From: Myxocyprinus asiaticus | Lineage: Eukaryota > Chordata > Actinopteri > Cypriniformes > Catostomidae | DNA length: 64,000 nt | Assembly (NCBI RefSeq): GCF_019703515.2 | Contig: NC_059374.1 | Coordinates: 16,561,095 to 16,625,094 of the forward strand | Direction: 5' to 3' | Program-made: the position numbers and the translations under genes | Notes under the pieces: model-generated | Told to the model about the DNA's origin: nothing | What the model saw: the letters and a program-made list of their open reading frames with translations, nothing else | Database searches by the model: none | Shown here: in pieces, positions 10,879-22,217 of the stretch | Layout of the letters: the number at the start of each line of letters is the position of its first letter | How positions within the stretch are numbered: position 1 is the first letter of the stretch

Positions 10879-11910
10879 TTAGTACGAGAGAGAGAGAGAA
10901 TAAAGTGACGGCCCCAAAGCCGATTTTGCGATTGTGGGAAAGAAAGCAGCTGTTAGTTTATCACTCAGAGACGCGGTGTAGGGATCATAAACCATCCCGC
11001 GGTCTTTGATTCTTTAATGGATAAACTCAGTGTGCCGGTCTCACCCGCGATGGCAGAAATGCACAACAGTCCAATGTGGTTGGACTACAACACAGCAGAT
11101 CTCATTCGTTATAATTAAATACCTTGAGTATTATTAGCCGCAATGAGCGGACTCGGCGGTCCATAAACTGTACAAGCAATAACCTTGATACACAAGAATA
11201 ACACACTATAATATTCTATTTCTGCCCAGATGTAAACCTCTTACTTGAATCGCATGAGGATGCAGCTAGAATGTGTGTTCATCCGTCCTTTAACTCTGAC
11301 ACGGTTCCTCGAGGCTCGGGTGATGACGGGAGGCCATTTCCTCGCTCTGTCGGCGGGCAGTACGGCTGCTGATTCTCGGCGGGCTGGCGGCGAAATCAGT
11401 GACTTCGACTTGATTGAAGATGGAAGAGAAATCTTTTCTCTCTTCACTTCTGCAGGCAAACGGATGAAGATGCGGATTGCTCAGTGGTCTCCTTCGGATC
11501 CGTTAGAGTGTTTGGTGGAACACAGAGTAATCTCAACTCATCCAGCGAGATGGAGATTGTATGGCCATAGTTTCAAGTCGGACGTTACTTCCTTGTGCCA
11601 CGAGGCTACACCTGAGAGCAGGGATGAGCTGCATCTACACACAGCGAGCAAAGTTGCTGGAAGCAAATCCCAGAAGCATCTCAGAGTTATTTCTACTCCC
11701 GATGACGTCATGGTTGAGGACCGTTCTGTTGTGTGCCTCATCCAATAGGAGTTGAGAGTTCGATCCTTTAGTGAGCAAAGCTTCATGGGATTTGTAGTCT
11801 GTTTTGGACTCCCTTTGTTTGATTTTGGCACGGTTTTTATCAGTAAGATTTATGACTGTGGGCCTCAGTCAGGTTTTACGACTCTTAGGCTGAATACATG
11901 AGGCCCAACA

Positions 11911-12446
11911 GTAATCTTTCATCAAAATGTTACAACTTTTTGCTCCATTAAAATGACTTTTCTTTTTTCACTTACATCACCTAGGTCACGTGGGCTATTA
12001 AATAATATTGCCTAATACCCAAATACAATATTCTCCATTGTTTTAGAAAACTGTTTTTCTTTTGATATGGAACTCCCACTTTTCATGATCCAATCAATTC
12101 CCAATGGATAAAATAAATTATTGCCTTACATTTTATTCTCATTGAAAATGTTTCATATGTCACATTACAGAAGGAAAATGGGTTGCAAATAGTGCAAATA
12201 AGCTTTTGAGTAATTTTCGATATTTAGCCTGTGTTCTACATCTAGATGATCAGGTGCATGATGCTAAAAGCACAAACAGTTTGGCTTTCTCAGACTGTAT
12301 GAAGTTGCTAACATAACCTGCCTTGCTAATGATTAGGCTACGCCATTCACCGTGGTCCGGATGGAATCAATCCAGGGTCCAGACCCAGGCCACGGTGATT
12401 AGAGAAAGACATCATGACGACGGTTCCACCCTCTCATCATCTCTAG
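11911..12446. other. Intergenic DNA between two repeats
   Basis: No gene recognised. The stretch 12340-12420 is GC-richer, with complementary CCGTGGTCC and CCACGGTG words that could form a weak stem. Confidence 0.5.
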
Positions 12447-12599
12447 TAGGGGTGTAACAATTCAAATTTCTTAAGGTTTGGTTTTTATCATGGTTTTAGG
12501 GTCATGGTTTCGGTATGGTTTGGTATTTGCTTTAGATTTGGCAGTAATATTTTTTTTTCTGAACAAAGAATAATCTATTTGGTAAACACTTCAACAGGT

Positions 12600-12860
12600 T
12601 TGCCCATAAATAACAATCACTGTTTTACAACAGTAACCATAGTTTAACCATGGCATTTGTAGTAAAATTATAGCAACCGCAATATAAACATGGTAACTGT
12701 CATGGTTACAAAATATACTAAAATCATGGTTACTATATAGAAACTACAATATTACTGTTATAAAACCACGGTTAATTGTATCAAAACTGCTCAGAAAAGG
12801 TGACAGCAGTCATGGTTACTACAATATTACTATAGTAAAACCATGGTTAATTTTTGTCAG
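12600..12860. repeat. Cluster of CATGGTTA/TAACCATG motifs
   Basis: At least eight exact or near-exact copies of CATGGTTA, in both orientations, are spread over about 250 bases inside the hAT element. hAT transposases bind repeated short subterminal motifs, so this may be a former binding region. That role is inferred. Confidence 0.6.
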
Positions 12861-13334
12861 GGTCCTTAACTAAAAAAACATTTTCTCTAATTACTAAATC
12901 AACATTTTAACATAAAACCTGCACTAATACGCTACATGCATCAACATAAAGTGCACTTCAAATTCATCTCAACATATATACAATATTCGGAAGTTGTACA
13001 TCACTATTAAAGGAATAACCTTGCTATTAAAATGGATACGAGAAGGGATGATGTGATAACGCTGCTTGAGTATTTTAATCATACATGGAAATCCCACATA
13101 AACACCCCAAGCACTTTAGTTATTGTTTCGTGTCTGTCCAAATTAGCACTGAGTGTCTGCTTAAAAAGGGAGTGTGTGCAGTTTTGGCTCATCTGCGGCT
13201 CTTTCCATGGGTGATGTCAGCGAAAATGATTAATCATGTATCAATGTATTACTATAACAGCATCTTAATGCCATTAATCAAAGCACATTATTAACGCTCG
13301 CGATAGATTACAGCCGCACGAGGAAACAAGAAGA

Positions 13335-13500
13335 ACTTGTGTGCGCGTTTTAAACCCTCACGCATATTATTGACATATATTACCAGTATACGGTGCCGAG
13401 CAATGTCTGCAAACAGTGCCTTTTTTGTAAATGTTTTTTGACCATCGCTGTTGTAATTGACTGCAAAAAGAAAATGTTCCCATAAAGGAGAAGCGCAGGG
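13335..13500 (-). pseudogene. BED zinc-finger remnant of hAT transposase
   Basis: Read on the minus strand, SPLWEHFLFAVNYNSDGQKT is followed, after a frame change, by VCRHCSAPYTGN and, after another, by NMREGLKRAHK. This order fits a BED finger: aromatic W/F block, Cys-x2-Cys, then a His near KRAH. Such fingers sit at the N-terminus of many hAT transposases. At least two frameshifts prevent translation, and no catalytic (RNase H-like) part follows within the element. Confidence 0.7.
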
Positions 13501-13811
13501 CGGTTCTCTGTCAGCGGCTCGTTTTCTCCACTTGCTATTTTCAACTACATACAACACTTGCAGAACAGTGATGTCATCAAGTTGACCCACGTGAAACACA
13601 AGCAGAGCGTATACATCTACAGATCCATTCAGGTGCATTAGCGGAGGTTGTAACTGTGCCTGTTTGTTTGATGCTTTGTTTTCTTCACCAAACCTTGTGC
13701 TCCAGATGCGTCAATAAACTTGAGGTGAACCGACCACGGTGCCAATGCTTACCGAACTGTGGGTGGCGAACCATATGATTCATTTTTTTATCGAGAACCG
13801 TTACACTCCTA

Positions 13812-15322
13812 GTCTCTAGTGAGCAGAGCAACAAAACAACAGTGCTATGTACACCAGATCTGATCCTTCTGCGCTGTATTCTTGAATATTTTTCTGTAGC
13901 ACCTAACATGCTTCATTTATGCCCTGTCCAGCTCTGCACACATTGCCTCTTTTCCCCGCATGTGAGTAGACATGAGACGCCGCAATTTAACGTGGTGTCA
14001 GAGTGACTTTAGACCATAACGTTTTTTCCTTCTAAATTTTGATTTTATTAATCAGCATGTTACAAGCCTTTAATAATAAACAGATTTCTGTTCTAATTTT
14101 GTGAAATTAATCAGATGTCATCATCTCTGGCATGGATGACAAGACAATAAAATTACTAGTTTGTAGCCTAGTCTTTCTCATTTTAATGAAAAAATAAAAA
14201 TGGTCCATTCATACATTTACATTTTCGCAATTTTCTCTCAGGGGATAACCCTGAACCCCCATACAGTATCGTTCCTCGGTCACAAGAGCTTCTATGCCCC
14301 CATATTTGGGTATCTGAATGTAACAAATTATAAAAATAAATTTAATGTAAAAATGAAATGCTGTCATTATGCACAGATGATATTTAAACATTCATATCCA
14401 ACAGCACTCGACTGATAAACTATAAAATATAAAAATTTTAATATTTTGGTAGAAGATCCCTCAGACACAACTTCTTTAAAGCTGTGCCCCCAAAGCAATT
14501 TTGCATAGACTATTTGACTGTTTAGGATTTCTTCTTCTTCTTCTTCTTTTCTTTTGCCATCTTGGAAATAAAAAAGAAAGTGCAATGTGCAAATGTGAAT
14601 GTATATCGTGATAAATATAGATATCGAACAATATGAAAAAAAATATTGTGATAATATTTTTGGCCATATTGCCCAGCCCTAATTGCAAATGTCATTTCAC
14701 ATTAACAAAGCATTTGAGTTCAGTCTTTTAACCAAACACTTTCTTTTTTGGCAAATGTCACAATATTAACTGATTGACATAAACCAATTTGTAATTCTAT
14801 GTTCTTTTCACAAATAAAAAAAGTTAACATTCTTTCATTGTTAATTGAGAGCAGTGCCACCCAGTTTTCTCTTAGACAAACTCTTCAATTAAGAAGCTAT
14901 TTTTTTGTTTTCACCCTTGCTATCTCTTCTTTGTTCATGCATACTAATTTGCTTTACTCTCCCTTAGAATAGATTAATAACTGGAAAGCAACACCATCAC
15001 ATTTTAATTGCATATATAGCAGGGAACCTTCTGCGACAGCAAAACACTCAAAGAGGATATTAAAAAGAAGCAGGCCATTCCTCCATCATGCCTGCTTCCA
15101 TCTCTCCTAATCATGCACATAAGTCAAGTAAAAGGTCAGTTTTCTAAACTGATACCATCTGTCATGAACTGTCTAAATTTGCTGACACCCGCATGGAGGC
15201 AGAACAACAACCATCCTTGCATTCTGGAAATTATGAAAATGTTTAGAATGAATTGTTTTCATTCTCTCAAAGCAAGCCAAATTGTTCCAGCCCTGCTATA
15301 AAAACAAAAAACAGCCTAAAGG
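13812..15322. other. Intergenic DNA with a possible hAT terminus
   Basis: No gene recognised. The segment 14590-14684, with TATCGTGATAAATATAG and ending TATTGCCCAGCCCTA, resembles the AT-rich termini of fish hAT elements, but I could not find its other end. A short (CTT)n tract lies at about 14528-14548. Confidence 0.45.
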
Positions 15323-15440
15323 TAGGGTTAGCTGGTCTTAGCTGGTTCTCCCAGCCTGACCAGCTGACAAGTTCCCAAAACCCCTCTGACCAGGCTGGGA
15401 GACCAGCAAAACAGCTTCGGTTGGTTCAAGTTTTATATTT
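15323..15440. repeat. Palindromic CAGCTGGTC-type repeat
   Basis: The left arm (TTAGCTGGTC...CTCCCAGCCTGACC) and right arm (TGACCAGGCTGGGAGACCAGC) are inverted copies of the same CCAGCTGG-rich sequence around a short centre. It could fold into a hairpin. It has the look of a short palindromic dispersed repeat; no transposase or duplication is seen. Confidence 0.65.
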
Positions 15441-16031
15441 TAGCATAAGATTTACATTTATAGGCTGTTACAGAAGGGTTTGTGTTAGCATGTGTGCACA
15501 CTCATGACTTTCACAGGTGCTTGTGGTCTGATATGTCTCAGGACAGCTTCTCTGAAGAGTGTCTGCAGGACTAATGAAAAGAGACAAGAATGCAGACAGC
15601 CTCAGAGAATTACTGTAAAGTACTTATTATGACACTGCAGAGCCCACAAGGCCCCAAGATTCTCCTAATTAGAGTTAACAATGTATTAGTCAGCAGGAGG
15701 TGGCACACGAGTCATCGGATTTCAGTCTTTTCTTAGCAAGAACTGCAAAGTCAGAGCTTACACTAGCCTTTGTTACAACTGATAAGTGTGTTTTAGGACA
15801 TGACAGATCTCCACTGTCATTTTTTATTTCAGTTGAGGTGTTTGAATCCTACGTTTTCGAATAATAGTCTGCTGTGATTTCACAAGAGAATAACAGACTC
15901 TGTTCGCATGATGTTTTGCTAGCGTAGCACTTTCATTTTAGAGAGATGGACAACAATATGGAGACACCAAGAAATAAAGTTACAATATGAAGGAACTAAA
16001 TCACATTCCATGTCAGTTTCTCTGTCATTAA
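15441..16031. other. Intergenic DNA, no gene recognised
   Basis: AT-rich DNA between the palindromic repeat and the MITE, with no protein similarity. Confidence 0.5.
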
Positions 16032-16741
16032 GGGTGCTTTCACACTAGCACTTTTGGTGCGCACCCGGGGTCGAATGACCTCAAAGTTAATTCGTTTGGA
16101 TAATGTGAATGCTGTTTTCCAAACTCGGGTGCACTCACCCGCGAACCTCACCCAGGTCCGCTTGAAAATGTGGTCTGGGTTATGGTTCATGTGATTTCTG
16201 GTATGGTTTGCTGCTGATATAAATGCAATCGTACCAAATCGTGGAAGTAAAACGCTTGTGACGACATATAATTTGCATCTTTGCAGGCTCACAATTAATT
16301 TTAATAAATGATTAGGTATAATGCATTTCTCATACCTACTTGTGTCCAAATACACTGCCTTCAGAGAGCAGTTCACATTCTTTACATCTCTTGCAATGCA
16401 TCCATGGGATCGCGGCAGACAAACGCTAATAAACATCACATCATTGCACATTCAATGCATCCGCGGGGGACAAACAAAAGTGTTGTTTTGTGCATGGCAC
16501 GTTTTCGTGATAAATCCAAAGAAATACATTTTAATACTTCACTTGACACAGAGACGTCTTCTCAAGTTGTAACCTAGTTATAGTCATAAACAGCTGCTGC
16601 TTGTACGCAAGTTGATGACGTAATCAGACCGCGGTTCAGACCTAAAAATATGATGTGAACACAGACCAGTGTGGGCAGTGGGAGGGGGAGGAAACTAATT
16701 CGGGTTCGATCCAAGCAATCGGACCAAATGTGAAAGCATCC
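16032..16741. mobile_element. PIF/Harbinger-like MITE
   Basis: The left end GGGTGCTTTCACACTAG and right end (reverse complement) GGATGCTTTCACATTTGG form inverted repeats. TAA flanks both sides (16029-16031 and 16742-16744), the 3-bp TWA-type duplication of PIF/Harbinger elements. The 710-bp interior has no transposase motif; the 151-residue minus-strand ORF at its left edge runs across the boundary and is likely chance. Superfamily rests on ends and duplication only. Confidence 0.7.
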
Positions 16742-18504
16742 TAAAGGTGTTGTAAGCAGTTTCAGACATTTTGCTTACTTTCACCAGACTTATCTAAGGG
16801 GTTAGGTTTTGGTTTAGCATGGGCCAGTTAGCCCCTGCTGGTAGATGCTTTAACTACACCATCTGGTTCCAAAAAGCATCTTTTGTTACATGTGAAGCCT
16901 GAAGCAAATTTATACAATACAAAACAATATTAAATTAGCTGTACGTGAAAGATCCCTTGTTATCCTGATGGAGGAAGAAGCGGGGGCTGGGTAAACTGCC
17001 CATGTAAGTTTCTTTATTTTTAACACTTTTCAGTCCTAACACAAAAAAGGTTAGCTTTTCAGCACATCAAAAAGCACACTCAAAACACTGCTGCGTGAAT
17101 CAATCTCTCTCTCTCTCTCTCCTTCAACGTCTGGACTGCCCTCGCTCTCCACAGATGTCGTCCGGCTATGCCCTCATCACCACACTGTATTAACAGCATT
17201 AGCAGTGACATCATTAGCCTCTCTGCTGCCCCCACCAGCTCTGGAGTGCTCATGGCAATTTTCTTAGGTCAATCAGTGCACATCATAAAAAGATGATGCT
17301 CTATGGAATATGTGAGTATTTGAGAACATCATAAGTCTGTTTTTATTAACTTGGTCGAATTGCACGGTTGCTCATTTGACCTCAACATGCTGGCCACCAT
17401 GAAAGGGGCTATCTGCCTTTTGTAGAATAAAATAGCTTCTTCTAGGTCACTCATATGACTTGAAACTTTATTTCATGTGAATATAAATAATTTTAAAGTC
17501 TAAAGTTTGTTCTTTTAGTATGTGGCTGTTCAATGCCCAATAGGCAATTTAATAACATGCATGAAAAATGGCTAACTTCACACCAGAAAAGATGATGGTG
17601 CATTCCAAACCTAAAAAGAAGTTGTTGAATAATATTTAATTTGGAGTAATTTTTGTTAATATTTTCTAACATCAAACAATGTCACATAGTTAACTAAAAT
17701 AATGTTGAGATTCAAACCTTTGAAATAAAATACTACAGAGAACAAGATTGCAAGTATTGTGACCCAGAACTGGTTAAATATCTCAATACGCATTACTTTT
17801 GGACTGCATCTCTTAAAAGACTGCTCTGTACTGTCAAGAAAACATTGAAAAAACCTCCATCAGAAAATGCAAGGTCAGTACAACAATGAATCACGACAGG
17901 CTTTTCCCCTAACTGCCTTTACCTTTTATTTCAGTACACTGACAGATCTCTTGTTCCAGCAGATGTAAATAGTATGGGATACATCATGTGACACAAGATA
18001 ATGCAATATTGAGGCCAACCACAAGAATGTATCTTACTCTTCATCTCCCTGTCTGGCTGTAATACAATAGTTCCAGATTGTTCTCTCCCCAAGAGCAACC
18101 AGCTTACCATTGATCTGAGGAGGGCTGATACAGTCTCTGCTGTGGTTTGTCATTCTAATGAACCAGAAACCCAATCTGACTGCTCTCTCAGTTCAAACAC
18201 TCTTGCACATCTTCACTTCTTCTTTACTTTTTTTTTTTTCTGTTGTACTCATACCAAGATTTTGTGCCTTTCAGAGCTGAACTGAGAATGCCTTTTAAAT
18301 TCCAATTCAATACCTAAATCTAAAGTGAATTTAATTGAGGTGGAAGCACTGCCAAAAATCCTTTGCTTTATCAGTAGTTTTGTCATGATTTCCAGGACAA
18401 ACCTAATTATGTTAGATGTATGCTTTAAACATAAAAAAAAAAAAAAAAAATCAAATAAAAATAAAAAATAATAATAATTTGCCAATGGGGTTAGAAAATG
18501 AAAC
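16742..18504. other. Intergenic DNA with simple repeats
   Basis: No gene found. Simple repeats include (CT)n at about 17101-17121 and A/T runs at 18228-18240 and 18430-18480. The 60-80-residue ORFs here lack any known motif. Confidence 0.5.
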
Positions 18505-18626
18505 GTAATTCACTGAGCACTTTGTTAGGAACATAATGGTCCTAATAAAGTGCCTGACATTGTCTTCTGCTGTTGTAGCCCATTCATCTCAAGGTTTGGC
18601 GTGTTGTGCATTCTGAGATGCTATTG
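18505..18626 (-). mobile_element. Tc1-like deletion derivative, truncated
   Basis: The outer part is a near-palindrome: CACTTTGTTAGGA, short spacer, TCCTAATAAAGTG. It is joined to sequence that matches, on the minus strand, the transposase segment encoding MGYNSRRP found in the Tc1 fragment at 19750-20225. So a terminus is fused to a mid-gene position, as in internally deleted non-autonomous copies. Similarity stops at about 18626. Confidence 0.65.
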
Positions 18627-19749
18627 TAAGGGGGAAGCCACCCAACTGGCCCAAGGACGGTATCCAGTGGCGTGGCTGAAGGTCTCCTGTGTGTTCTGTC
18701 TTATCGTGCGCATTAAGTTTAAGTTATTTTGTTCCAATTAAATAACTATATGATTCGTTTTATGATCCCCGTTTATTTTATCTGACTCCAATTATAAAAG
18801 TTTCCAAGGATATATTAATGTTCCAATCTTAATTATTATAATTAAATTTGGTTTAACATTTGATCATCGTATTTAATTATATTTTATGTTGTACTCGTTC
18901 ATTCGGATTCCTGTCACTTAGAGAGTCTTGCGCCGGCCATGTACGCGGATCTCACGGTCACAAATACACCAGTATTGGTCATTAAAACAGTAATTGACTA
19001 AATACTAATTAGATGGCTGCTCATGCTTGCCCTTTTCTCTAAAAGTATTTTGTTTAGTCCCCTTAGATAGTAAACACTTAATTAGAGTAACATTATTTCT
19101 ACCCAGAGGTCATGACCACTGAATTTACAAAGATAGACCAACAATACCTCAGTTAAAATAGCTTTATATAATCATGCCATAGTTTCCAATGTACACTTAG
19201 CTAGAAAATATTACAATAACCAGAGGTTTAGATTTCACCCTATTTAGGCTTGGTCGACAACTTCATGTTGTCCTAAATGGAAATTCCATAATGAGCCTGT
19301 ACACTCTAAGTACACTAGAACTAATGCCAATTTGTTAGTCAGAGCTCTAAAGTCTCAGTCGGTGTGCCCCATGCTCCATTCAGAACTGAGTTTTAGTCCG
19401 CTACTAACTTGGTCGTAGATTTGCGGAAACATAGACTTAACGTAATCTACTAAAGACAATATTTTCAGAATAAATCAGAATAAACTCAAATGTAACAATT
19501 TATTTACCAGGTAATATAATACATTCATAAATTCAAATTAGTCACAAATAAGTCAAATTTAAACATTTATCGAAACATAAGAATTGCATGTCTGGTAGAG
19601 AAAACTACACACAGCAATTGTGTGGGATATCTGACTACAGACTCCCCGATTCCATCTCTCCTTAAGTACCAAACAATTCTATTGTTATTTCAGATGTGTG
19701 TGTTTGATGTTATTCAGGATTTGGTTTACAATTTAGGAGGTTGTAAGTA
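18627..19749. other. Unassigned intergenic DNA
   Basis: No gene. The block begins at the truncation point of the Tc1 derivative and includes a GC-richer patch (GCGCCGGCCATGTACGCGG at about 18931). I considered an LTR beginning near 18626 but found no matching end. Confidence 0.4.
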
Positions 19750-20225
19750 GACCTTTGAAACTTGTGATTGAGTAGGTCGTTTGATGTTCACAAAGAATGC
19801 ACCTAATCTGCATACAGCATCTGGTCCCTGATAGAATGCAGTGGAAAAAATTTGATCTCAGTGATTTAGACCGTGGCATGATTGTTGGTGCCAGAAGGGC
19901 TGGTCTGAGTATTTCTGTAACTGCTGATCTCCTGGGATTTTCACGTGCAACAGTCTCTAGAGTGTAGAGAGTGTAAAAACAACCAGTGAGTGGCAGTTCT
20001 ATGGACAAAAATGCCTTGTTGATGAGAGAGGTCAGAGGAGAATGGCCAGACTGGTTCGAGCTGACAGAAAGGTTACAGTAACTATTGAGCAGAATAGTAT
20101 CTCAGAATGCACACCATGTCGAATCTTGAGGCAGATGGGCTACAACAGCAGAAGACCACATTGGGTTCCACTTCTGTCAGCCAAGAACAGAAAACTGAGG
20201 CTGCAGTGTGCCTACCATTTGTGTA
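19750..20225 (+). pseudogene. Tc1-family transposase N-terminal fragment
   Basis: Plus-strand frames encode MIVGARRAGLSIS, VTADLLGFSRATVSRV (helix-turn-helix), then MARLVRADRKVT and MGYNSRRPHWVPLLSAKNRK. This is the N-terminal DNA-binding half and linker of a Tc1-like transposase, a different family from the one at 3032-4610. A stop follows VSRV and the frame changes at least twice. The catalytic domain is absent. It is arranged head to head with a related minus-strand fragment just downstream. Confidence 0.75.
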
Positions 20226-20239
20226 CCTCAGCAGAAATC

Positions 20240-20690
20240 CAAATTTGTTAGACCAGGCAATGTTTTTTCAATTGTCTACTGTCCAGTTTTGGTGAGCCTG
20301 TGCCCACTGCAGCCTCAGTTTCCTGATCTAAGCTGACAGTAGTGGTACCCAGAGGGGTCTTCTGCTGCTGTAGCCCATCCGCCTCAATGTTCGACATGTT
20401 GTATGTACAGAAATGCTTTTCCACATAACACTGTTGTAACGCGTGTTTATTTGGGTTACTGTCACGTTCCTGTCAGCTTGGACCAGTCTGGCCATTCTCC
20501 TCTGACCTCTGTCATTAACAAGCCATTTTCACCTACAGAACTGCTGCTCGGTGGATGTTTTTTGCACCATTCTCTTTACACTCTAGAGACTGTTGTGCGT
20601 TAAAGTCCCAGGAGATCAGCAGTTACAAAAATACTCAAACCAGCCCGTCTGGCACCAACAATCATGCAAAACAATTATGAGGAAAAAAAA
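20240..20690 (-). pseudogene. Second Tc1-family transposase fragment, inverted
   Basis: The minus strand carries the same protein region as 19750-20225, diverged: RRAGL, ITADLLGL, the MARL/DW region and the YSSRRP-like block. It also extends to the KLDNRQL-type segment at about 20250-20290 that precedes the catalytic Asp in this family. Differences from the plus-strand fragment suggest related subfamilies rather than a recent inverted duplication. Confidence 0.7.
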
Positions 20691-20706
20691 CCTAATGTGC
20701 ACATTT

Positions 20707-20813
20707 TGGGAATGTTCCAGGTTCAATACAAGTTACGTTCTATTGACAGCAATTGTGGTATAATATCGATTAACACAGAAAAACGTTTGTCTTTCAGTTT
20801 ATAAATCAGGGTT
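20707..20813. repeat. Partial copy of the GGAATATTCC-type MITE
   Basis: GGGAATGTTCCAGGTTCAATACAAG and the following 80 bases match the left end of the complete MITE at 58921-59520 (ATTCCAGGTTCAATACAAG there). Similarity stops where the Kolobok-like element starts and does not resume after it, so this copy is truncated. Confidence 0.65.
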
Positions 20814-20817
20814 TTAA

Positions 20818-21853
20818 AGGGGACCTATTATGCAAAATTCACTTTTACATGGTGTTTGAACATAAATCGACAGTGTCGGCAGTGTGTGTACACAACCACC
20901 CTACAATGTTAAAAGTACACCTACTCCTCTTTCTTATATTTCTATTAATCAAAAACAGTGTCTCAAAATGACTGGTTTTGTTATCCGCTCTAAAGTGACG
21001 TCACTTTAGAGCATGCCTCGCCCACCACTGGTGACGGACTCCACCCTATTATCATAGATCCTCCCCTGAGTTATCGACACACAGTCCGCCATTTTTTTCC
21101 GTGCTGGAGCAGTTACATTGAGAAGAATAATGTCTCAGCTTCATAAGTGCCATACGTGTTCTGTTGTAGGCTGTAAAAGTGAACATAAGAGTCTTCATGT
21201 ACTCCCGGCATCAGAGCCACTGAAGACGCAGTGGACAAGTTTTGTTTTTGAAGAAAATGTTCCCCAAAACATACCAAAATTAGTGTATGTTTGAGCAAAT
21301 CATTTTACACCGGACTGCTTTGTGAATGAGGGTCAATATAAAGCAGGCTTTACCAGCTGATCAGTACCAGCTGTTCATGTTCCAGCTTTATATCCTGAAG
21401 ATGTAAGTATCGCACTTTATATTTTGTGAATGTTTGCTAATCGCATGATGCAAGACAACCCCCTAAAATGTCATGTCTCGTTATAGCGCATAGCTAACGT
21501 CATTACAGTATATTTTTGTGTTGCTCATCCATCATTGCTAAATGGCTGAAAAACACTCCGGTATTTACGGTGTCAGTCATATTGGTTCTGATTTGTTGTT
21601 GCTATAGGATCTGAAGCACGAGCTGTAAAGGCACAGCCCTGTTCCGGAAAGGGGGCAGGGAGCAGCAGCTCATTTACATTTAAAGAGACACACACGAAAA
21701 CAGCGTGTTTTTGATTCCACCCAAAAAGAGGCATTTACAACATGGTATAATAAATGATCCGTGGGGTATTTTGAGCTGAAACTTCACAGACACATTCTGG
21801 GGACACCTGAGACTTATATTACATCTTGTAAAAAGAGGCATAATAGGTCTCCT
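20818..21853 (+). mobile_element. TTAA-flanked DNA transposon with THAP remnant (Kolobok-like)
   Basis: The ends AGGGGACCTATTATGC and (reverse complement) AGGAGACCTATTATGC form a 16-bp inverted repeat with one mismatch, flanked by TTAA at 20814-20817 and 21854-21857. TTAA duplications occur in piggyBac and Kolobok elements. A decayed THAP domain inside favours Kolobok, whose transposases carry THAP domains. At 1036 bp with no catalytic domain it is a non-autonomous deletion derivative. The inner palindrome AGTGACGTCACT lies at about 20995-21006. Confidence 0.75.
21130..21402 (+). pseudogene. THAP-domain first exon remnant
   Basis: THAP domains are C2CH zinc-binding DNA-binding modules found in Kolobok and P-element transposases and in host THAP proteins. 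From the ATG at 21130 the frame reads [17 protein letters not shown] (Cys-x4-Cys), a conserved Trp (KTQWTSF) and then VYV-stop-ANHFTPDCF. The TGA at 21292 sits where the family has the third Cys of the C-x2-His-Phe motif, so one base change destroyed that ligand. A second stop follows GFTS. The frame reaches ALYPEDV with a GTAAGT splice-donor motif at 21403, suggesting a first exon. Confidence 0.7.
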
Positions 21854-22217
21854 TTAATGCACCCAAGATGCATTGTAATCACTGAAAGCACATTTGGAGG
21901 TGGCCCATTTTAACCATCTGCATAAGACAATGTAGTAAATAATCTGTATTACACGTTGATGAATTGGGTTGTAAATTTTGTGATGCTTTAGTACAGTGTT
22001 TCCCAAAATTTTTTGCTCTAAGTAACCCCACAGCACCATCAGTAAAGCTCAAGTACCCCTTCATCGACATAAAACAAAAGATGCGTATCAAAGGCTACAC
22101 ATAATTTAACATTATCATTAATATTGTAATATTCATTATGTACAAAAGGAAAACATTAAGTTATGATGTTTATTCATCAACAAAAACAAAGGAGGGCCAT
22201 ATGATATACGGTATATA

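Larger units (their letters stand above)
9837..11910 (+). repeat. 2-kb repeat A with TG...CA ends (candidate solo LTR)
   Basis: The reverse complement of this segment is repeated at 42204-44176 over its whole length, so both ends are defined by comparison: TGTAGGGCTTTACTG on the left and TGAGGCCCAACA on the right. TG...CA ends suggest a long terminal repeat, and the outer bases TGTAGGGC / TGTTGGGC also form a short imperfect inverted repeat. The flanks (GTGA left, GTAA right) do not give a clean duplication, so class is uncertain. No reverse transcriptase or transposase is visible inside. This copy carries two GT tracts, much shorter in the partner, and the AT-rich tandem array at 10003-10255. 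Confidence 0.65.
12447..13811 (-). mobile_element. hAT-like DNA transposon, internally deleted
   Basis: Ends are TAGGGGTGTAACAATTC (left) and the reverse complement of TAGGAGTGTAACGGTTC (right), a classic hAT-type inverted end. Flanks are ATCTCTAG (12439-12446) and GTCTCTAG (13812-13819), an 8-bp target duplication with one mismatch, as expected for hAT. The interior 12600-12860 holds many copies of CATGGTTA and its complement, resembling subterminal binding-site clusters. A BED-finger remnant near the right end lies on the minus strand, which sets the coding orientation. The catalytic domain is missing, so the element is non-autonomous. Confidence 0.85.

Noticed and set aside
10534..11009. 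ORFs of 70-139 residues around the GT tracts
   Set aside because: Residue runs such as Cys-Val or His-Thr come from the GT/CA microsatellite and appear on both strands.
11241..11831. Overlapping ORFs up to 167 residues in repeat A
   Set aside because: The partner repeat at 42204-44176 does not preserve the frames (shorter ORFs, indels out of phase), so no protein is under selection.
15996..16451. 151-residue minus-strand ORF
   Set aside because: It crosses the MITE boundary at 16032 and shows no known motif; most likely chance.
18626..19700. Possible solo LTR starting TGTAAGGGGG
   Set aside because: The CTATT word recurs near 19679 but the segment between lacks a CA end, so the match is probably chance.
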